A stretch of 64,000 nt of DNA, taken from Phalacrocorax aristotelis. Its lineage: Eukaryota; Chordata; Aves; Suliformes; Phalacrocoracidae. The notes under the pieces are model-generated. The model ran no database searches. It was not told the origin of the DNA and worked only from the letters and a program-made list of their open reading frames with translations. A program made the translations under genes and the position numbers. Below, one piece after another: positions 48,701-61,149 of the stretch; the first letter of the stretch is position 1; each line of letters opens with the position of its first letter. Location: contig NC_134279.1 in NCBI RefSeq assembly GCF_949628215.1, forward strand, positions 12,072,041 through 12,136,040. The letters run 5' to 3'.

Positions 48701-51700
48701 GCAGGAGATACATCTGACAGTGGCACTGTCTAATTTGTGTGGATTACACAGGTCACATTCAGGCATTCTGGAATTCAGGATTACACCACCAGGTTATCCT
48801 CTCCCTGAAGTGTTACTTTTCTTACATTATCTTTCCAGGTATCATTGGTTCATTATTTCCCTGTTAGGGTGTGATTTTTTATGAAGACCAAAAGAATTTA
48901 AAAAATCCTGTTGTAATGCCCTAAGAGGAACGGCGCAGGGCTTATCATGCTCCCTTAAAGTTCTTGGGAAACAGCCTAGCCTTGTTGTTTTCGTCACTGG
49001 AGCTGCCATTATTCTAGCTCACAGGACTAGGTCTGTAGAGAGTCCCTTGTGGTTATGAATTGAGAGTAAAAATCTATAGTCATACACTGACAGTGCATAT
49101 TGTTGGGCAGGAATAGATAAAACCAACTGGTTTATATATAAACCTCTAAATTTTTTTCATACAAAATAAGCTTTTACAGCTTTAACCACACAACTTCTCT
49201 TTAATTTCATTTAAAGTTTTACATTTCATTTGATAGTCACTGAAATGCATTGTCTCAAAGTGGTACTAAATTTTGAGCTGTCGTCACCAACAGGGCAGTC
49301 TTAATTTTGTCTATCAGTAGTATGAGAAGAGAGAAAAACATTTAAAAAAACAGAGAAATAATACTTTGCAGAGTTAAGGCTTCAAGAAGACAAAGGCAAT
49401 TAGTTTACTCTCACTGCTCAGTCAACAATTCACAACCTGGAGAAGTGACAAGTCAATCATTGAATAGTGTGTCAACACATGTACCTCATCTTTGACGCTG
49501 GCATTATCCTGCTGTTTTTACATTCTCAGAAGTGGACCTGCTACTGAAATTTATCATTATATGGCAATTAGGATGATTTAATACCAGTAGCTTGATTCCA
49601 AGGTTTTCCATGTAATTGGTTATCTTTTCTGTAAATCTTTATGCAACGCCAAATTGGCAGTCCTCAGTTTTCACTTGTAGCATGTTTTTTTTGAGTGACT
49701 TCATTTTTTCCTGAAAATAATGTGCTTTTGACACTTATATCTTAGGCTTCGGAATTAGAAGGCTCTCTAAACACACATAACACAGAGACAGATTCCTTCC
49801 CACATATTGATGAGATGAATTATGGATTATTTAGAGACTTTTCTTTGTTTGTTTTCTAACTTTTATACAGAGTCTAACAAAATTAAAGAGAATTGACTTC
49901 CCCTGTCTCTCTCAAGTCTATGGGAGTGTTTATGCTGCCTCCAGTGGGCCAAGGTCCTCTCCCCTAAAATTTACCTTAGAATAGACTGAGAGGCCACTTT
50001 AAGAGCTCAGCTGAAAGCTTCCCTACTGAGGCTAATTGTGGCACCTTTATGATGTCCCCAGAAGCACTGTCAGCGAAAAAATATTTTGATCATTGAAGGA
50101 ATTGGGCCTTCAGGCAGCCACTGACAGGAGTGACACTGTAGTCACTGGTATAGATGAATGTAGGGAATTCTGGCAAGCGCTTCAACTTTAAAGCAAATGC
50201 CTGTAAAAATCTCACCGAGTATGCTATTTCGGTAGAATGCAGACCAAACAGAGTATTCTTCATTTTCTTAAAGCAGGTGGGCTCTCTGCACAGACAGCAC
50301 TGACATTCGGAAACTCCCAGATTTAATCTCAGTTTACACTCAAATTCCCCCTGTGATCATCACAGGCTACTCACATTGCTACTGTATTTAAATTCTCTTT
50401 TCCTAAAAAGGGCATGTCAGAAGGTTATTTAATGAAGGGAATTTTACATCTGAATCAATTGCCTCTGGAGCAATATACTGAAGGGAAGACATTGAGAGAT
50501 TATCATGTTGCACAGCAACAGTGCATGTTTTAATCTCATCAGTGGTCCAGGCAGTGCCTGGTGGACCCTGGCTCCTCTTATTTCCAAAGACATCATCCAA
50601 CACCTCCCTGTTCCCTGTGAACTGCACTTTCTCTCTAACACTGGGACCATCCAGTCAGTCCATGCAGTGGAAGGGAGGGAGGGCAGAGGCAGCACGCGTG
50701 CAGAATGCAAGTGACTTTGGCCAGTACGTGCTTTTCTCCCTGACAGTATTGCCTCTGCTGTGACGGATAAGCTTCCTCAGACAGTCCTATCAGCACTGGA
50801 AGGTTCTTAGGCCTGAAAAGCTACCAAAACAGAGTGTTTAGCCTTGTCTGGACTCAGACTATTGTTTTGCAATGGAAGTTATAAATTGAACTTCAGCAAA
50901 CAGTGTCAGTGAATAAATGGTGCAGCTGATGCTATAGCCTTTGAGTAGAAGAGGCCTTATAGTTTCTATCTCAAGAACATCAGCTAACACATAACACGAA
51001 GTTGACATCTTGCACCCTTATTCCTATTTTGCCCAGTCTTCATCTGCTGACTGCTGTTCCCATTCGTGTTGGCCTATGCCTAGGAAAGCATTTTCATTAC
51101 TAAATAGAGGAGGCAAGGGATTTCAGATGCCTTCTTCAGAGCATAACAAGATTATAAGAGGAGTCATGAGACTGTTACCTCTGTTCATTGTTTGCATTAA
51201 TTTAGACTTAGTAATGATGAAAATCCCTTTTCCCTGTTCAGTTACTGGATTCTTAAAGCTGTCAGCTTGTCCTGGTTGGAAACAGAATTTCAGTAAAACC
51301 CTCCTCGAAAGACTGTAAGAAATGTTCCTAAGCCAACTTATTGTCATTTAGAAAGAAGATTGAGTTTAAAACACCGTGAGTTGGCCACCACTTCATTTAA
51401 TTAACATTGATTCTGAAAGCACAATATAAATTTTAGTGCTTTTTTTAATCACTCTTTCTTTATATTCCAGTTGCACTGATTCTAAAGCTTATATGATAAT
51501 CATCATGCTCAAAGTAAAAGGATTTTTCCCATGCTTTCCATGCCTTAAATTGTTTTTAGATTTCCCAAGGGGCACATATTGTGTAAGATTATGATGATGA
51601 AGATTTTAAGGCAATTACATTTCTTTAGTTGGAAGCTGAAGTTAATGTTTCTGAAGGTTGCATTCCCAAGAGCCCTGGTGAAAACACAAGCCATGATGCC

Positions 51701-52599
51701 CCTCCTTTACATCTAAGTCAACCAACTGTCAAAAACAAGGCAGAAAGGCTAGCCTAGCTTTGTGAACCACAAGTCAATTTTTCACTTAATATATCTGCTT
51801 TTGGTTGACTAGAAGATGTCTATAACAGAACATTAACAAACACTGTAATTTGCTGGGGTCAGCCAGGTCTGTAGCTTTGTGACTCTGAGCCCTCTTAAAT
51901 AATGCTATCAGCTTTCAAAACCTTATTAGGTTTAACCCATTTCGGCGCCACTGGCTTCTCGGAATCACCAATATACCTCTAATCAGAAAACCGCAGAGAA
52001 GCCAATCGGCTGCTATCAGAAACCTCAGTACAATTTTGTGTATTAATATTTCAGAAAGCATGTAGGAACACATGCTCCCTGCTGAGCATTACAACCAGGC
52101 AAGCTTCAGTAACAGCAGAGACTGATCGCCAGTAAACCTGGCCGGAGAAACTTACTGCTGTCTTTCGTCTGGCTGTGGATTTGATAAGCAAAGAAGGGAA
52201 AATGAAATGGGTTATTTGGCTTGCGATTAATACATTCCCATAACTGTCAGGTGAGAGGACACACAGAAGTTACATTGCTTACAGTAACAGAAAATACCTA
52301 AAACAGCTTCTTAAGGGCTAAAATTTTTGCACCATTACCGTACAGCTGATGTTACAGACCTTTTTTTTTTTCCGTCTCTGGTGAAAAGACACGCAGCATT
52401 GCTTAAGTGCTCCTCGGGCAGAAGCAGCTGTGCATCCTCGGTGTGGCTCGGGCTTTACTGTACTTAATATGCAAGCCACTGGAAAGGAAAAAAAGGAAAA
52501 TGTTTTCCAGTGGGGAGAAACGAGACATCTCGCTTTCCTTCCGTTTGAAAGTTCGTCTTCAAACACAAGGGAAACATAGTTGACACCTGTTGGCTTTTT
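45791..52599. other. Non-coding DNA, no gene seen
   Basis: AT-rich, with no supported feature until the sequence turns GC-rich at about 52.4-52.6 kb. The patch 50480-50770 is less AT-rich and has overlapping short frames on both strands, without convincing splice sites. A T-run lies at 52361-52371. Confidence 0.55.
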
Positions 52600-53230
52600 T
52601 CGGTGTGGCACCAGCCAGACGAGCCCAGCTTTTGCTCGGGGTGGATCAGGGCCAGGGGGCCTTGGCGCAGGGGCCCACCCTTTAACCTTGTCACGGGCGG
52701 CAGCGGCGAACCTGAGGTGGCCGCTGTAGCAACGGCACTTTCCTCCCTCAGGTGGTAAAAGGGATTCGTGCCGTTCCGCCTTCCTCAGCCGGGCTGCGGC
52801 GAGGCGAGACGCGCCGGTTCCCGGCCCGGCCGCCCCTTGCCTTCCCTTCCTCCTGCCCGGTGAGCCGAGCCGCCGGCGGCGGCGAGGCCGGCGCCGCCTT
52901 GGCGCCCGGGTGCCGTCGGGGCCGGCGAGGGGCGAAGCCAGTTACCGCTGGGCGCTTCCCCGCGCTTCAGAGCACATCGGAGGAGACGGAGAGGTCGCCA
53001 TGTCCGGCCGCGCAGGTAGAACCTCATCCCGACGCCGCGGTCCTCCCTTCTTTGTGCCACCGGGTGTGCGGGAAGAAGGCGGTGGGGGGTGTTAAATCAC
53101 ATTTTTTTTCCTCGCTTTGGACCCATGTTATGTGGCTAGAGGCACCTTCTACTCGGGCGGTGCGAGCAGAGCCGCCGCGGCGCCCTCCCGCCGCGGGGCC
53201 GGTGCCGCTCCCCTGCCCGCGTTGGCAGGA
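52600..53230 (+). promoter_or_regulatory. CpG island, probable gene promoter
   Basis: This is the only stretch of the window that is strongly GC-rich and dense in CpG; elsewhere CpG is rare. It includes GGGCGG-type Sp1-like sites (for example near 52695 and 53155) and several CGG/GCC-rich blocks, and I saw no TATA motif at the expected place. Islands of this kind and size are typical promoters of broadly expressed vertebrate genes. The ATG at 53000 and the donor that follows put the gene on the plus strand, but transcription in both directions is possible. The 164-codon plus and 91-codon minus open frames here come from the base composition and are not supported as proteins. Confidence 0.75.
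53000..53015 (+). CDS. Probable first coding exon of an unidentified plus-strand gene (start only)
   Basis: The ATG at 53000 lies within the CpG island in a good initiation context (gtcgccATGt, purine at -3). It is followed by codons for S, G, R and A plus one base of the next codon. Then comes a donor-like junction GCAG with gtagaa, so the coding part of this exon would be 16 nt ending in phase 1, with the 5' untranslated part upstream in the island. Translation beyond the donor meets a stop within the island, which agrees with intron sequence. Five residues are too few to name the gene. SEC14-like proteins, among others, start with a similar MSGR, but I have no other support for that. No second exon is secure, so the intron would exceed 10 kb. 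Neighbouring retroelements at 58-60 kb lie antisense to it. Confidence 0.4.
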
Positions 53231-53946
53231 GCAGTGCCAGTGTTAAATGGAGTACTTCTGAACTCTCAGCTCTGTCAGTTTCAAGTAAAATGAGAGCTAC
53301 TGCGAATGTTGACTGTCGTGGGACAGCTTAAGTCTTACCTATGTTAAAAAAAAACAAACAACAACAAACATAAAATACTTTAAAACGTAAGTGTTTCACT
53401 AACATGGGATATTCGGTGAGGTATTTTTCCTGTGCAGCAGGTGACTGGAAGGAAGTATCAGTTTCTATGTGGCCCAGGTTTAACTTGCTTAAAAATCGTC
53501 TCTCTGTAAGCTTGCAAAATAAGTAAATATACAAACTACAAAAATACTGTTTCATTCGAAAAAAAATACACGTACATAATTTGGATGGCCTACCTAATGC
53601 CTGAGTGTTCAGCAGTCTCTTGTCTCATCCACTTTTTTTGCGCTAGACAGTAGAAGTTAATAATTTGGGTTGCTGTTATGAAATCAGCTTAAGGGGCCCT
53701 TCAGGACTGTCTCTTCCTTCAGGCTTTAATTTATTTGTTTGTTTGTTGTTTTTCTTTTTAAACTTCCTTCAGGCTAGAACACAGCAGGTGCTTTTGTTCT
53801 TTAGGCCTTTTGTAAACAAACTATGAAAAGAAATTAACTGGATTTTAGACAGAAGCATACCCGTTGGACTTCATAGGTTATGGAGACATACAGATCAAAA
53901 CAAATCAGTAAAGCTAATATTTACATTATAATCTAAAACCTTAGTA
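53231..53946. other. Presumed intron 1 of the CpG-island gene, no exon seen
   Basis: AT-rich after the island, with a GTTT-rich patch near 53732-53760. No exon supported. Confidence 0.5.
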
Positions 53947-54281
53947 TTGCTCTCTACAACTCCCTGAAAGGAGATTGTAGCCAGGTGGGTGTTGGACTCT
54001 TCTCCCAGGTCACAAGTGATAGAATGATAGGAAACAGCTTCAAGCTGCATCAGGGGAGGTTTAGACTGGATATTAGGAAAAATTTATTTGCTGAAAGAGT
54101 GATCAGACATTGGAACAGGTTGCCCAGAGACATGGTGGAGTCACCATCCCTAGAAGTACTTAAAAGAGCTGTAGACAAGACACTGCAGGGCATGGTTTAG
54201 GAGACATGGTAGTGTTGGGTTGGGGGTCGGACTTGATGATTCTAGAGGTCTTTTCCAACCTTAATGATTCTATGATTCTAT
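53947..54281 (+). mobile_element. CR1 LINE 3' fragment, plus orientation
   Basis: A 5'-truncated CR1 with a clear plus-strand order: CTCTCTACAACTCCCTGAAA, GGTGGGTGTTGGACTCTTCTC, AACAGGTTGCCCAGAGACAT, TCTAGAGGTCTTTTCCAACC and the terminal ATTCTATG repeats at about 54265-54281. The open frame at 53985-54200 (71 codons) is the remaining C-terminal tail of the CR1 reverse-transcriptase ORF, recognisable from its [19 protein letters not shown] stretch. No endonuclease or catalytic part is present, so it cannot move by itself. It is the best preserved CR1 here and lies inside the presumed first intron. Confidence 0.95.
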
Positions 54282-57200
54282 ACGAAGAGTTGTCCTGACT
54301 CCAGGGAATCCATATTTGAGATGTTGCCAAAAGTTGCTAAAGCTTATGAAACCAACCAAGGTTTTTTTGGTACTTTTTTTTGTTTGTTTGTTTTCTTTCC
54401 CCTATATTGATGCTAATGATATTAATGATATTTTAAAGGGGTTGTCCTGGGCAGATCAAAAGTGAGTGCAGAATTGTAAGAGCAAAACTTAATGGTGCTT
54501 GGTACTTTATAATCCTAAACTATCTGCTGGAGCAGGTAATGCTCTACCATATCAAAACCTAGATATTTTTTTTTAAGTACTCTTCTGGATCTGTAAGTTT
54601 TTCAAACACACTCTTCTCACCAGCAACTTCCTTGCTTTCATATCCTGTTTTACCACTGTCTTTGTGCCAAGATAGTGTGGTGTGCTCACTCTCTGACTTC
54701 AATCTTTTCTGCTTTGTATGGCATATTAATAATATTAACAAGAGACAGATTTACCCTGATCTAGTAAGATAGCTGGGAAGCTGAACTGTTCACACAGGGT
54801 GTGAGAGATCTCTAGTTCTCGGTCATACCTCTTAGGAGAGTTCCCTAGTGTGTTGTAAATTATTACATAAAATGTAGTATTTGAACTTCTCTGCTTTTAA
54901 AAACAAGTGACCAAAACTGTTGAATGATCTCAACAAGCAACTACACACCTACACTAAGCAAGATGATCCATTTTTGATCAATTGATAATCTGGGGATTTT
55001 TAGAACCCTGTTTACCTTCTGCGTGGTGTTTTTATCCGGAAAGAGCTTTCATTTCACTTTTTAGAGGTAAACACTGTCTTTGACCTTACCCAGGCATTTA
55101 ATAGCTCATGCACGTTCTGTATGCTCTCAAAGGGTACTGACTCCAAGTTTGTGTCAACCAATTCTTTGCGTATCATAGAATGACATCTGAGATCAGATTA
55201 CTTGAAAACAGACTCTTGGTGCCTAATTTCCTTTGTACTTTTCATGGTGGTTGACAGTTTTAATGACCTTGGAATACTGCTAATGCCAAAGAAGGTTGTT
55301 AAGACATGGAGGAAAAATATGGACATTAGACAGCAGGAACCAATGTGGCGGCAGCATAAGGAGACCATGAACCTTACAGGCCAGAATATATTGAGAATAA
55401 GTTAAACCATATGTCCTTCTATCACGTGTGCATGTAGGTGAAATGAATGCTATTGACTCTGAGCAAAACTGAGTTTGTCCATCTCTGCCCAAAGACCAAA
55501 TGATACAAAGAGCAGATTGTTGCACATATAGCATACTGAGACCAAGTTTTGTTCTGTACTCTCTGTGATTCAATTTTTATATTATAATTCATGTTCATCT
55601 GAGAAAAGGAAGTTATAAGAATTAAACTTTTTTGTAAAGAATTTTGAAGATTTAATATTTATTATATTTATTATATATTTATTGATCCATTCAGCACTTA
55701 GTTTGATAGTAGCTAAAGGAGGAAGCTTTTAGGCACTAGTTTATAATGTCAAAATGCAAAACGTTTGATAAAGAGTGGTAGCACCTGGAAGAAAAAAAAC
55801 AATGACCATGTCTATCTGTAGATAACTAGATGTTCTTACCATTTTGTCAGTAATAAGAAAAAAGCTATGTATAAACATATATAAAGGAGCTTATCCAAAA
55901 GATCTCCTGTCTTCAGGGTAACAGCTTGTCTCTGGTGGTGCATTTTTTTTATGGGGGAGACAAAAATACTCGACAAAACATTTGTTAGAAATATTTGCTG
56001 AACAATAAAGCCAAGTAACTTTCTGGAAATACAATAAGAACAAAGGGAAATTACTTTAATATTTAGGAATTTCGATTTTTTTTTTCCTTGCTAATAGCAC
56101 ATTTAAAATGTAAAAGTGGATCTACTAGTGCTATCCTTCTGATGAGTTGGTAAAGTAAGATTCTGTAAAGGGAAAGAGAAAGTTAATCTTTAATTCCACA
56201 ATTATTCCACAGCATTATGAAGATAGCCATCTTAATGCCAATCTGACAAGAGAAAGAGATAAAGCTGTCTTATGGTATTGTGATTATTTTTTTTTTCTCC
56301 AGAATCATGTTGGGGCAGGGGTTGTGTTCTATAGCTTCTCACTGAATAAAGCTGAACCACCTTCTAATCTCTTATGCATAGATTCTTATGACAAGATTAT
56401 GGAAATCCCCAGCTCATCCAGTTGTCCAAGGCTGGATCATAGAAATTCTGAAGCGCATGAGGAACATTACTAGCCATGATTATAATTATGGAACTCATTT
56501 CTTGTGTGAGTAATCCTAATACACAGAAGTAAACCATTTTTTAATTTTTTTTTTTTATCTACCTAAGCACCCTGATCCCATTTTCTGTAGTGGGACTGTT
56601 GGCATGAATATGGATTAAAAGATCAGAGAAATGATGAAATGTATGAACTCTCTCATACCTGTTTTCTGGACAAGGGTCTACAGATCACATTAATATATTG
56701 GGAGAAATACATCTCTTTTTGTAATCTGACCATTGTAACTAAAATTTTTCTTATGGTGCAGACTGTTGGGGGGACCTTCCAGTAAAGGTTTTCCACACCT
56801 TGTTTTGTGCAACCTAACAGGCTTTGAAGTGGTAAATACAAGTGTAGTTAATGAGAAAAAGATTTAAATGTAAGATCTGTACACATGTACACGCTTGTTT
56901 ACAGAAGTGTTGAGGAAATATGCTCTTCAGACTGGGGGGAGAGGCGGGGCTACAGATGTCACTGGTACTTATCTTATAGTAATTTCATATTTTCATACTC
57001 AAAAATTATCCTGATTTGAAAGCAAGCTGGAAATTAAACCACTTCTTAAAATAGTCTTGAGACAGAAATCTTCATGCCATGTAATAAAATATATTTTTCT
57101 CAATTAAGGAAAACGTTTGCATTGCTTTTTTCGTACCCAAAGAAGTTGGGCTGGGAGAAACATACTTTTTTTGTGCTTTCATGAGGATTCAGGCAAAATC

Positions 57201-58111
57201 TTGTTTTGCTGAATTAAAAACCTAGGCAAGGTTTCCTTTTGTTACAACAAGAGGTAAAAGCCTTCTTTTGGATCCTGAGAGGTCAGCGGATCTAGATTAT
57301 GTGATCTGTGTGGGGGCCTTATGTCATTGCTTTGTCCATGACCTCCTCCAGGGACCCTAGTTCACTACTAACAGGGTTCTCGTGATGTGCTGCTTGGCTC
57401 CATCTTCCCAGAACCAGAGGCAGTGATATCGTCTCTTCCATCAACATTTCTAAGCCACGGTTTTTAATGCACATTTCAATTAATTGCATTTTTTTGTTGC
57501 TTTCCACTTCCAGCAGTTTTATTTTGACTCTATTTGCTTCTCCAAATATCCTGGGAACTGTACTGTTAAAGAATGACAGAGGTTTCTTTCCCTACAGATT
57601 AGACACCCCCGATGCCTCGCTACCTTGCTTCCAGCAATGCAAAACTGACGAAAATCAATGAAGGTCTTGCACAGTTTTACATAACATTGTTTGTCTGTCA
57701 CCTTTCTGGAAGCCATATCTTACCTTTACAACTTCTGACCTTGCTATATATTATTATGAGTGATCTTCCAGTATTTGACTGGATGAATGCAGAGAAACTG
57801 GTGTCAGTGAACTAATGTTTTGCTGTGGCTTTGTGTAATGCAGTTATTACTTAAAACATAAAAGCTCATGTGGTGGTTGTGTACTTCCTTCTGAGTTATT
57901 AGCATCTCATGCACTTTTTACAAGCTGAGTTGTAGTTCATGGAGAAAAAAAATTGATACACTGAAAAGCACTCCACGTGTGCGGGCAGTATGGGTGCCCA
58001 CATACAATGCTAATGAAATACTTGCTTTTGCATTGTGCATCACTTGTCCAGTCTTTCTGCCAATTGTCAGCATAAGTAAGCACTTCTTGCAAAACTGCTT
58101 TAATTTCATAA
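54282..58111. other. Presumed intron, no exon or gene seen
   Basis: AT-rich, with an AT repeat of TTTATTATA type near 55649-55686 and T-runs near 56288-56297 and 56548-56556. Exon-like stretches near 55.27 kb and 57.6 kb were rejected on phase. Confidence 0.55.
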
Positions 58112-58630
58112 TGTTGTGGTTTAACCCAGCAGGCAGCTGAACACCACACAGCCATTCGCTCACTTCCCCACAGTGGGATGGGGGAGAGAATCGGGTAAAA
58201 AGGTAAAACTCGTGGGTTAAGGTAAAGATGTAAAATTGATAAAGGAATATACAAAGCAAGCGGTGCACAATGCAGTTGCTCACCACCCACTGACCGGTGC
58301 CCTACCGGTTCCAGAGCAGCAGACCCCCAACCAGCTTTTTTGCCAGCTTTATATGCTGAGCATGGTGTCATGTGGTGTGGGACATCCCTTGGGTCAGTTG
58401 GGGTCAGCTGTCCTGGCTGTGTCCCCTCCCAGCTTCTTGTGCACCCCCAGCCTGCTCACTGGTGGGGTGGGGTGAGAGGCAGAAAAGGCCTTGGCTCTGC
58501 ATAAGCCCTGCTCAGCAGTAACTAAAAACATCCCTGTGTTATCAACATTATTCTCATCCTAAATCCAAAACACAGAACTATACCAGCTACTAGAAAGAAA
58601 ATTAACTCTATCCCAGCTGAAACCAGGACA
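58112..58630 (-). mobile_element. Solo LTR of an avian endogenous retrovirus, minus orientation
   Basis: A 519-bp element from TGTTGTGGTTTAACCC at 58112 to AAACCAGGACA at 58630, so it has TG and CA ends. Minus-strand sense is shown by the known 5' start (complement of the right end) and the TATA-type signal complement at 58349-58355. A nearly identical block of about 70 bases is shared with the LTR at 6.1 kb. The flanking five bases are CATAA on the left and CATCA on the right, a target duplication with one mismatch, suggesting ERVL. No internal viral region adjoins it. The open frames of 122 and 144 codons on the minus strand cross the LTR borders and are not viral genes. Confidence 0.88.
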
Positions 58631-59144
58631 CATCAATGTGACTGCAAGCTTTTGGGTCTCTAACTGACTTTCCTCTACCTTGTTCACACATCTCTAATCA
58701 CAACACTGTAAAGTTAGCCCTTGTTTACAGAAGTGTCTTGCCAGCTGTTGTTCAGAAATCCTTCCTGATAACCTGTGTAGTGAAGTAAACATCCTGGTAG
58801 AGGTGCATTTATTAAGAAGCTTCAAAGCACTTGATTGTTGTTAACTATACTTGGAAATTACTCGTTTGGATGTCAAAATTATGTTAATGTCTAGCTATTG
58901 GGACAGAAGTTGGGAGATTAAAGGATTAGTTAGCTGTAAACCTGCCTTTGTAGATTTATTAGAATTAAGAGATGAAAAATAGGTAGTAGGCTAGAGTTTT
59001 TGATTCTCACAAACTTCGATAGCTAATGATTTGACAGTGCATTGCTGGAGTCTTACTATTGGTGTCAATAGGTGCATCAACAGTCTCTGTATATTTGGGA
59101 GGATGGAAACATTTATGCATACATATAAATTAGTGTGGCATTAA
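58631..59144. other. Short non-coding gap between two LTRs
   Basis: AT-rich sequence; nothing recognised. Confidence 0.6.
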
Positions 59145-60133
59145 TGGTAGGAGTCTGAGGAGTGGCTACGGAGAGACCCTACCGTTGAGTCACGAGGTTC
59201 AGACAGGACCCCCTTGCTTTCTAAACTCCTCTGAGAGGAGTCTAGGTGCGGCTAAATCCAGTTTTAGTCTCAGACTTGGTCAATGGTTTATTTTCTAAGG
59301 GTTGTAGAACTAACCACTCATCAGAGTATTTGTTGTTAATAACTAATTTGGCAGATGCCCAGGCTGGTCACATTCAATGTGAATGATCATGGCTAGGTTA
59401 ATGAATAGTGCAATTTATTAAAGCAACAGATATGCAGGTTCTTTGGATTACCGGTGATAAGATTGATGGTTACAAAGCACACACAAATACTAAGAAAATG
59501 AGTAACACTGCCAGGCTACAAGTGTGTTAAGCAAATATGAAGCAACTCTAATGCATTGGAGATTTAAAGGGAAGCTATAGAGAGTTTTCCGAATTTTCCC
59601 GGGGAGAGACGTGGTATAACCAAATGTTTAAATCTTACCCAAAGGCATCCTATGTGTGTGTGGGGGGGCAGAGAGGCTCAGCCTGTTGACTGGTCCCAGA
59701 AGTCAGAGTGGTATGCGATAGTATCTTCCCTAACACCCTCTTTCTCTTCACACATTTTATACTATTTTTTTTATCATTCAGGTGGAGCTTGAGTGATTAG
59801 TGCAAAATTTCCTCGCTTTACTTTTAAAAGTGTAGACTAGAAGAAATTCAAAGCACATGCCCAGTGAAGGGTGGTCGCACCTTAGAGGCGGGTAGCTTGT
59901 GGGATGGAGGTGTGTTTTGGTATTATAATGAGCAAAGTTCACCAAAAGGACAGCGTTTTGTCAAAAGTATGACAGACTGTTGGCCCAGGGTAGCAAATCT
60001 GCAGTGTACCAGCTCCATGGCACCTCGAGTTCCCATTTATCACAGAGCCTGGCTGTGATGCCTCGGCACCGCTCCACCCTCCGGACAGCTCCTCTTGGAG
60101 TCAGTATGCCAAGTTCTCCTGGCATTGCCGACA
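59145..60133 (-). mobile_element. Probable LTR of a second endogenous-retrovirus family, minus orientation
   Basis: A 989-bp segment with TG at its left end (59145) and CA at its right end (60133). On the minus strand it has the layout of a long LTR. A TATA-type gtataaaat (complement of 59754-59762) lies about 340 bases before an AATAAA (complement of 59414-59419), leaving a U5-like end of about 270 bases. The sequence of U5 and R (59145-59470) is much better kept than ordinary intron sequence and resembles bird LTRs that I recall only loosely. No internal genes are next to it. The flanks ATTAA and TCTAA match at only three of five places, so the ends or the insertion mechanism are uncertain. 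Confidence 0.55.
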
Positions 60134-61149
60134 TCTAAGGTTAGTAGGGAACTTTTGTGGAATGGATTCCTCACGTGTCAGGGTGAAGTGCAGCTGCTAG
60201 CTTCTTCAATGCTGTACATTTTCTAAAAACATAAGTTTAATTTCTAAGTCACCTTCAGTGATTATTCCACAGTTAGTGCATTTTCCCCTAATTTAATGTG
60301 TGTTACAAGAAAAATGTGTATGGAAACAGACCATCAATTGCTTTTCATGAAGGCTTATAAGATTTGCAGGTTGTACCAGTTCTTTCATTAAGCCCATTTC
60401 TGAAGAAGGGATGTTTGTTTCCTTTCTTTAAAACTAAAAAAAGAAAGCAATCGATTTGACATAACGCATTCAGGACAGCACCTAGGCATGATACGATTTG
60501 TTATTGTTTACATGAACAGGTTTAATTGCTCTTCAAAAATTGTCTTTTACATCATCTTGAAGTCAGGAGTATTCCATACGGATATGTAATTTGTGTTAAT
60601 TTCTGTAAAAACAGGATATTTTTGTACGGCTGATAAGTAAAAGCAATTTCAGGTAATAGAGAAGCATCCTTTTTTTTTCAGAATTTTCAACAAGCTGTCA
60701 AGAAGATTATTTTGGATGTTAGAGGATGAGAATTGAGAAAAGCTTCTAAGTCTTCTTTTTATACTGTGTACCTCAGCACCTAAAGCACTTGCTTAGCTGT
60801 TTTTTGATCCTAAATCTTATTTCTAAATGTTAGTAATTTTAAATTTTAAATACTTAGGAGGATGCCAAAGTTAAACAGACCATTCTCCTATTTTTTTTCC
60901 CCAAAAGTCCCCCATCTTTTTATCATGTAACTGGAAAACCTTCTGGCAGTGTAGAGATTAAGATACTTGCTTTGTAATTTTACTGTATGAAATAGTCCCT
61001 TTATGAATAGAATATTTAGGGTATTGTAACAATTGATTTGCACTTGCAGTGCATATGACTCAACAGTACTGTGTCTGGTAGGATGCTTTTGCGTCGTTGA
61101 TTACATGACCAAAATTTTTTCCAATTCTCAGATATTTTCAATTGGGTTG
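60134..61149. other. Presumed intron, no exon seen
   Basis: AT-rich with T-runs near 60671-60678 and 60892-60899; nothing recognised. Confidence 0.55.

Noticed and set aside
52752-53246. 164-codon open frame on the plus strand in the CpG island
   Set aside because: GC-rich sequence keeps frames open by composition; a 91-codon frame is also open on the other strand, and the composition (A, G, P, R) is typical of such artefacts.
53328-53360. T-rich tract ending in atag on the minus strand, followed directly by gtaaga
   Set aside because: An acceptor-like and a donor-like signal at the same point leave no exon between them.
55258-55294. Segment between ttgacag and AAGAAG with gttgtt as a possible second exon
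   Set aside because: In the required phase it meets a stop, and both splice sites are weak.
57596-57663. Exon-like stretch after a good acceptor (tttctttccctacag) with a following gt
   Set aside because: Joined to the phase-1 end of the CpG-island exon it gives a stop in the second codon, and the donor gtcttg is poor.
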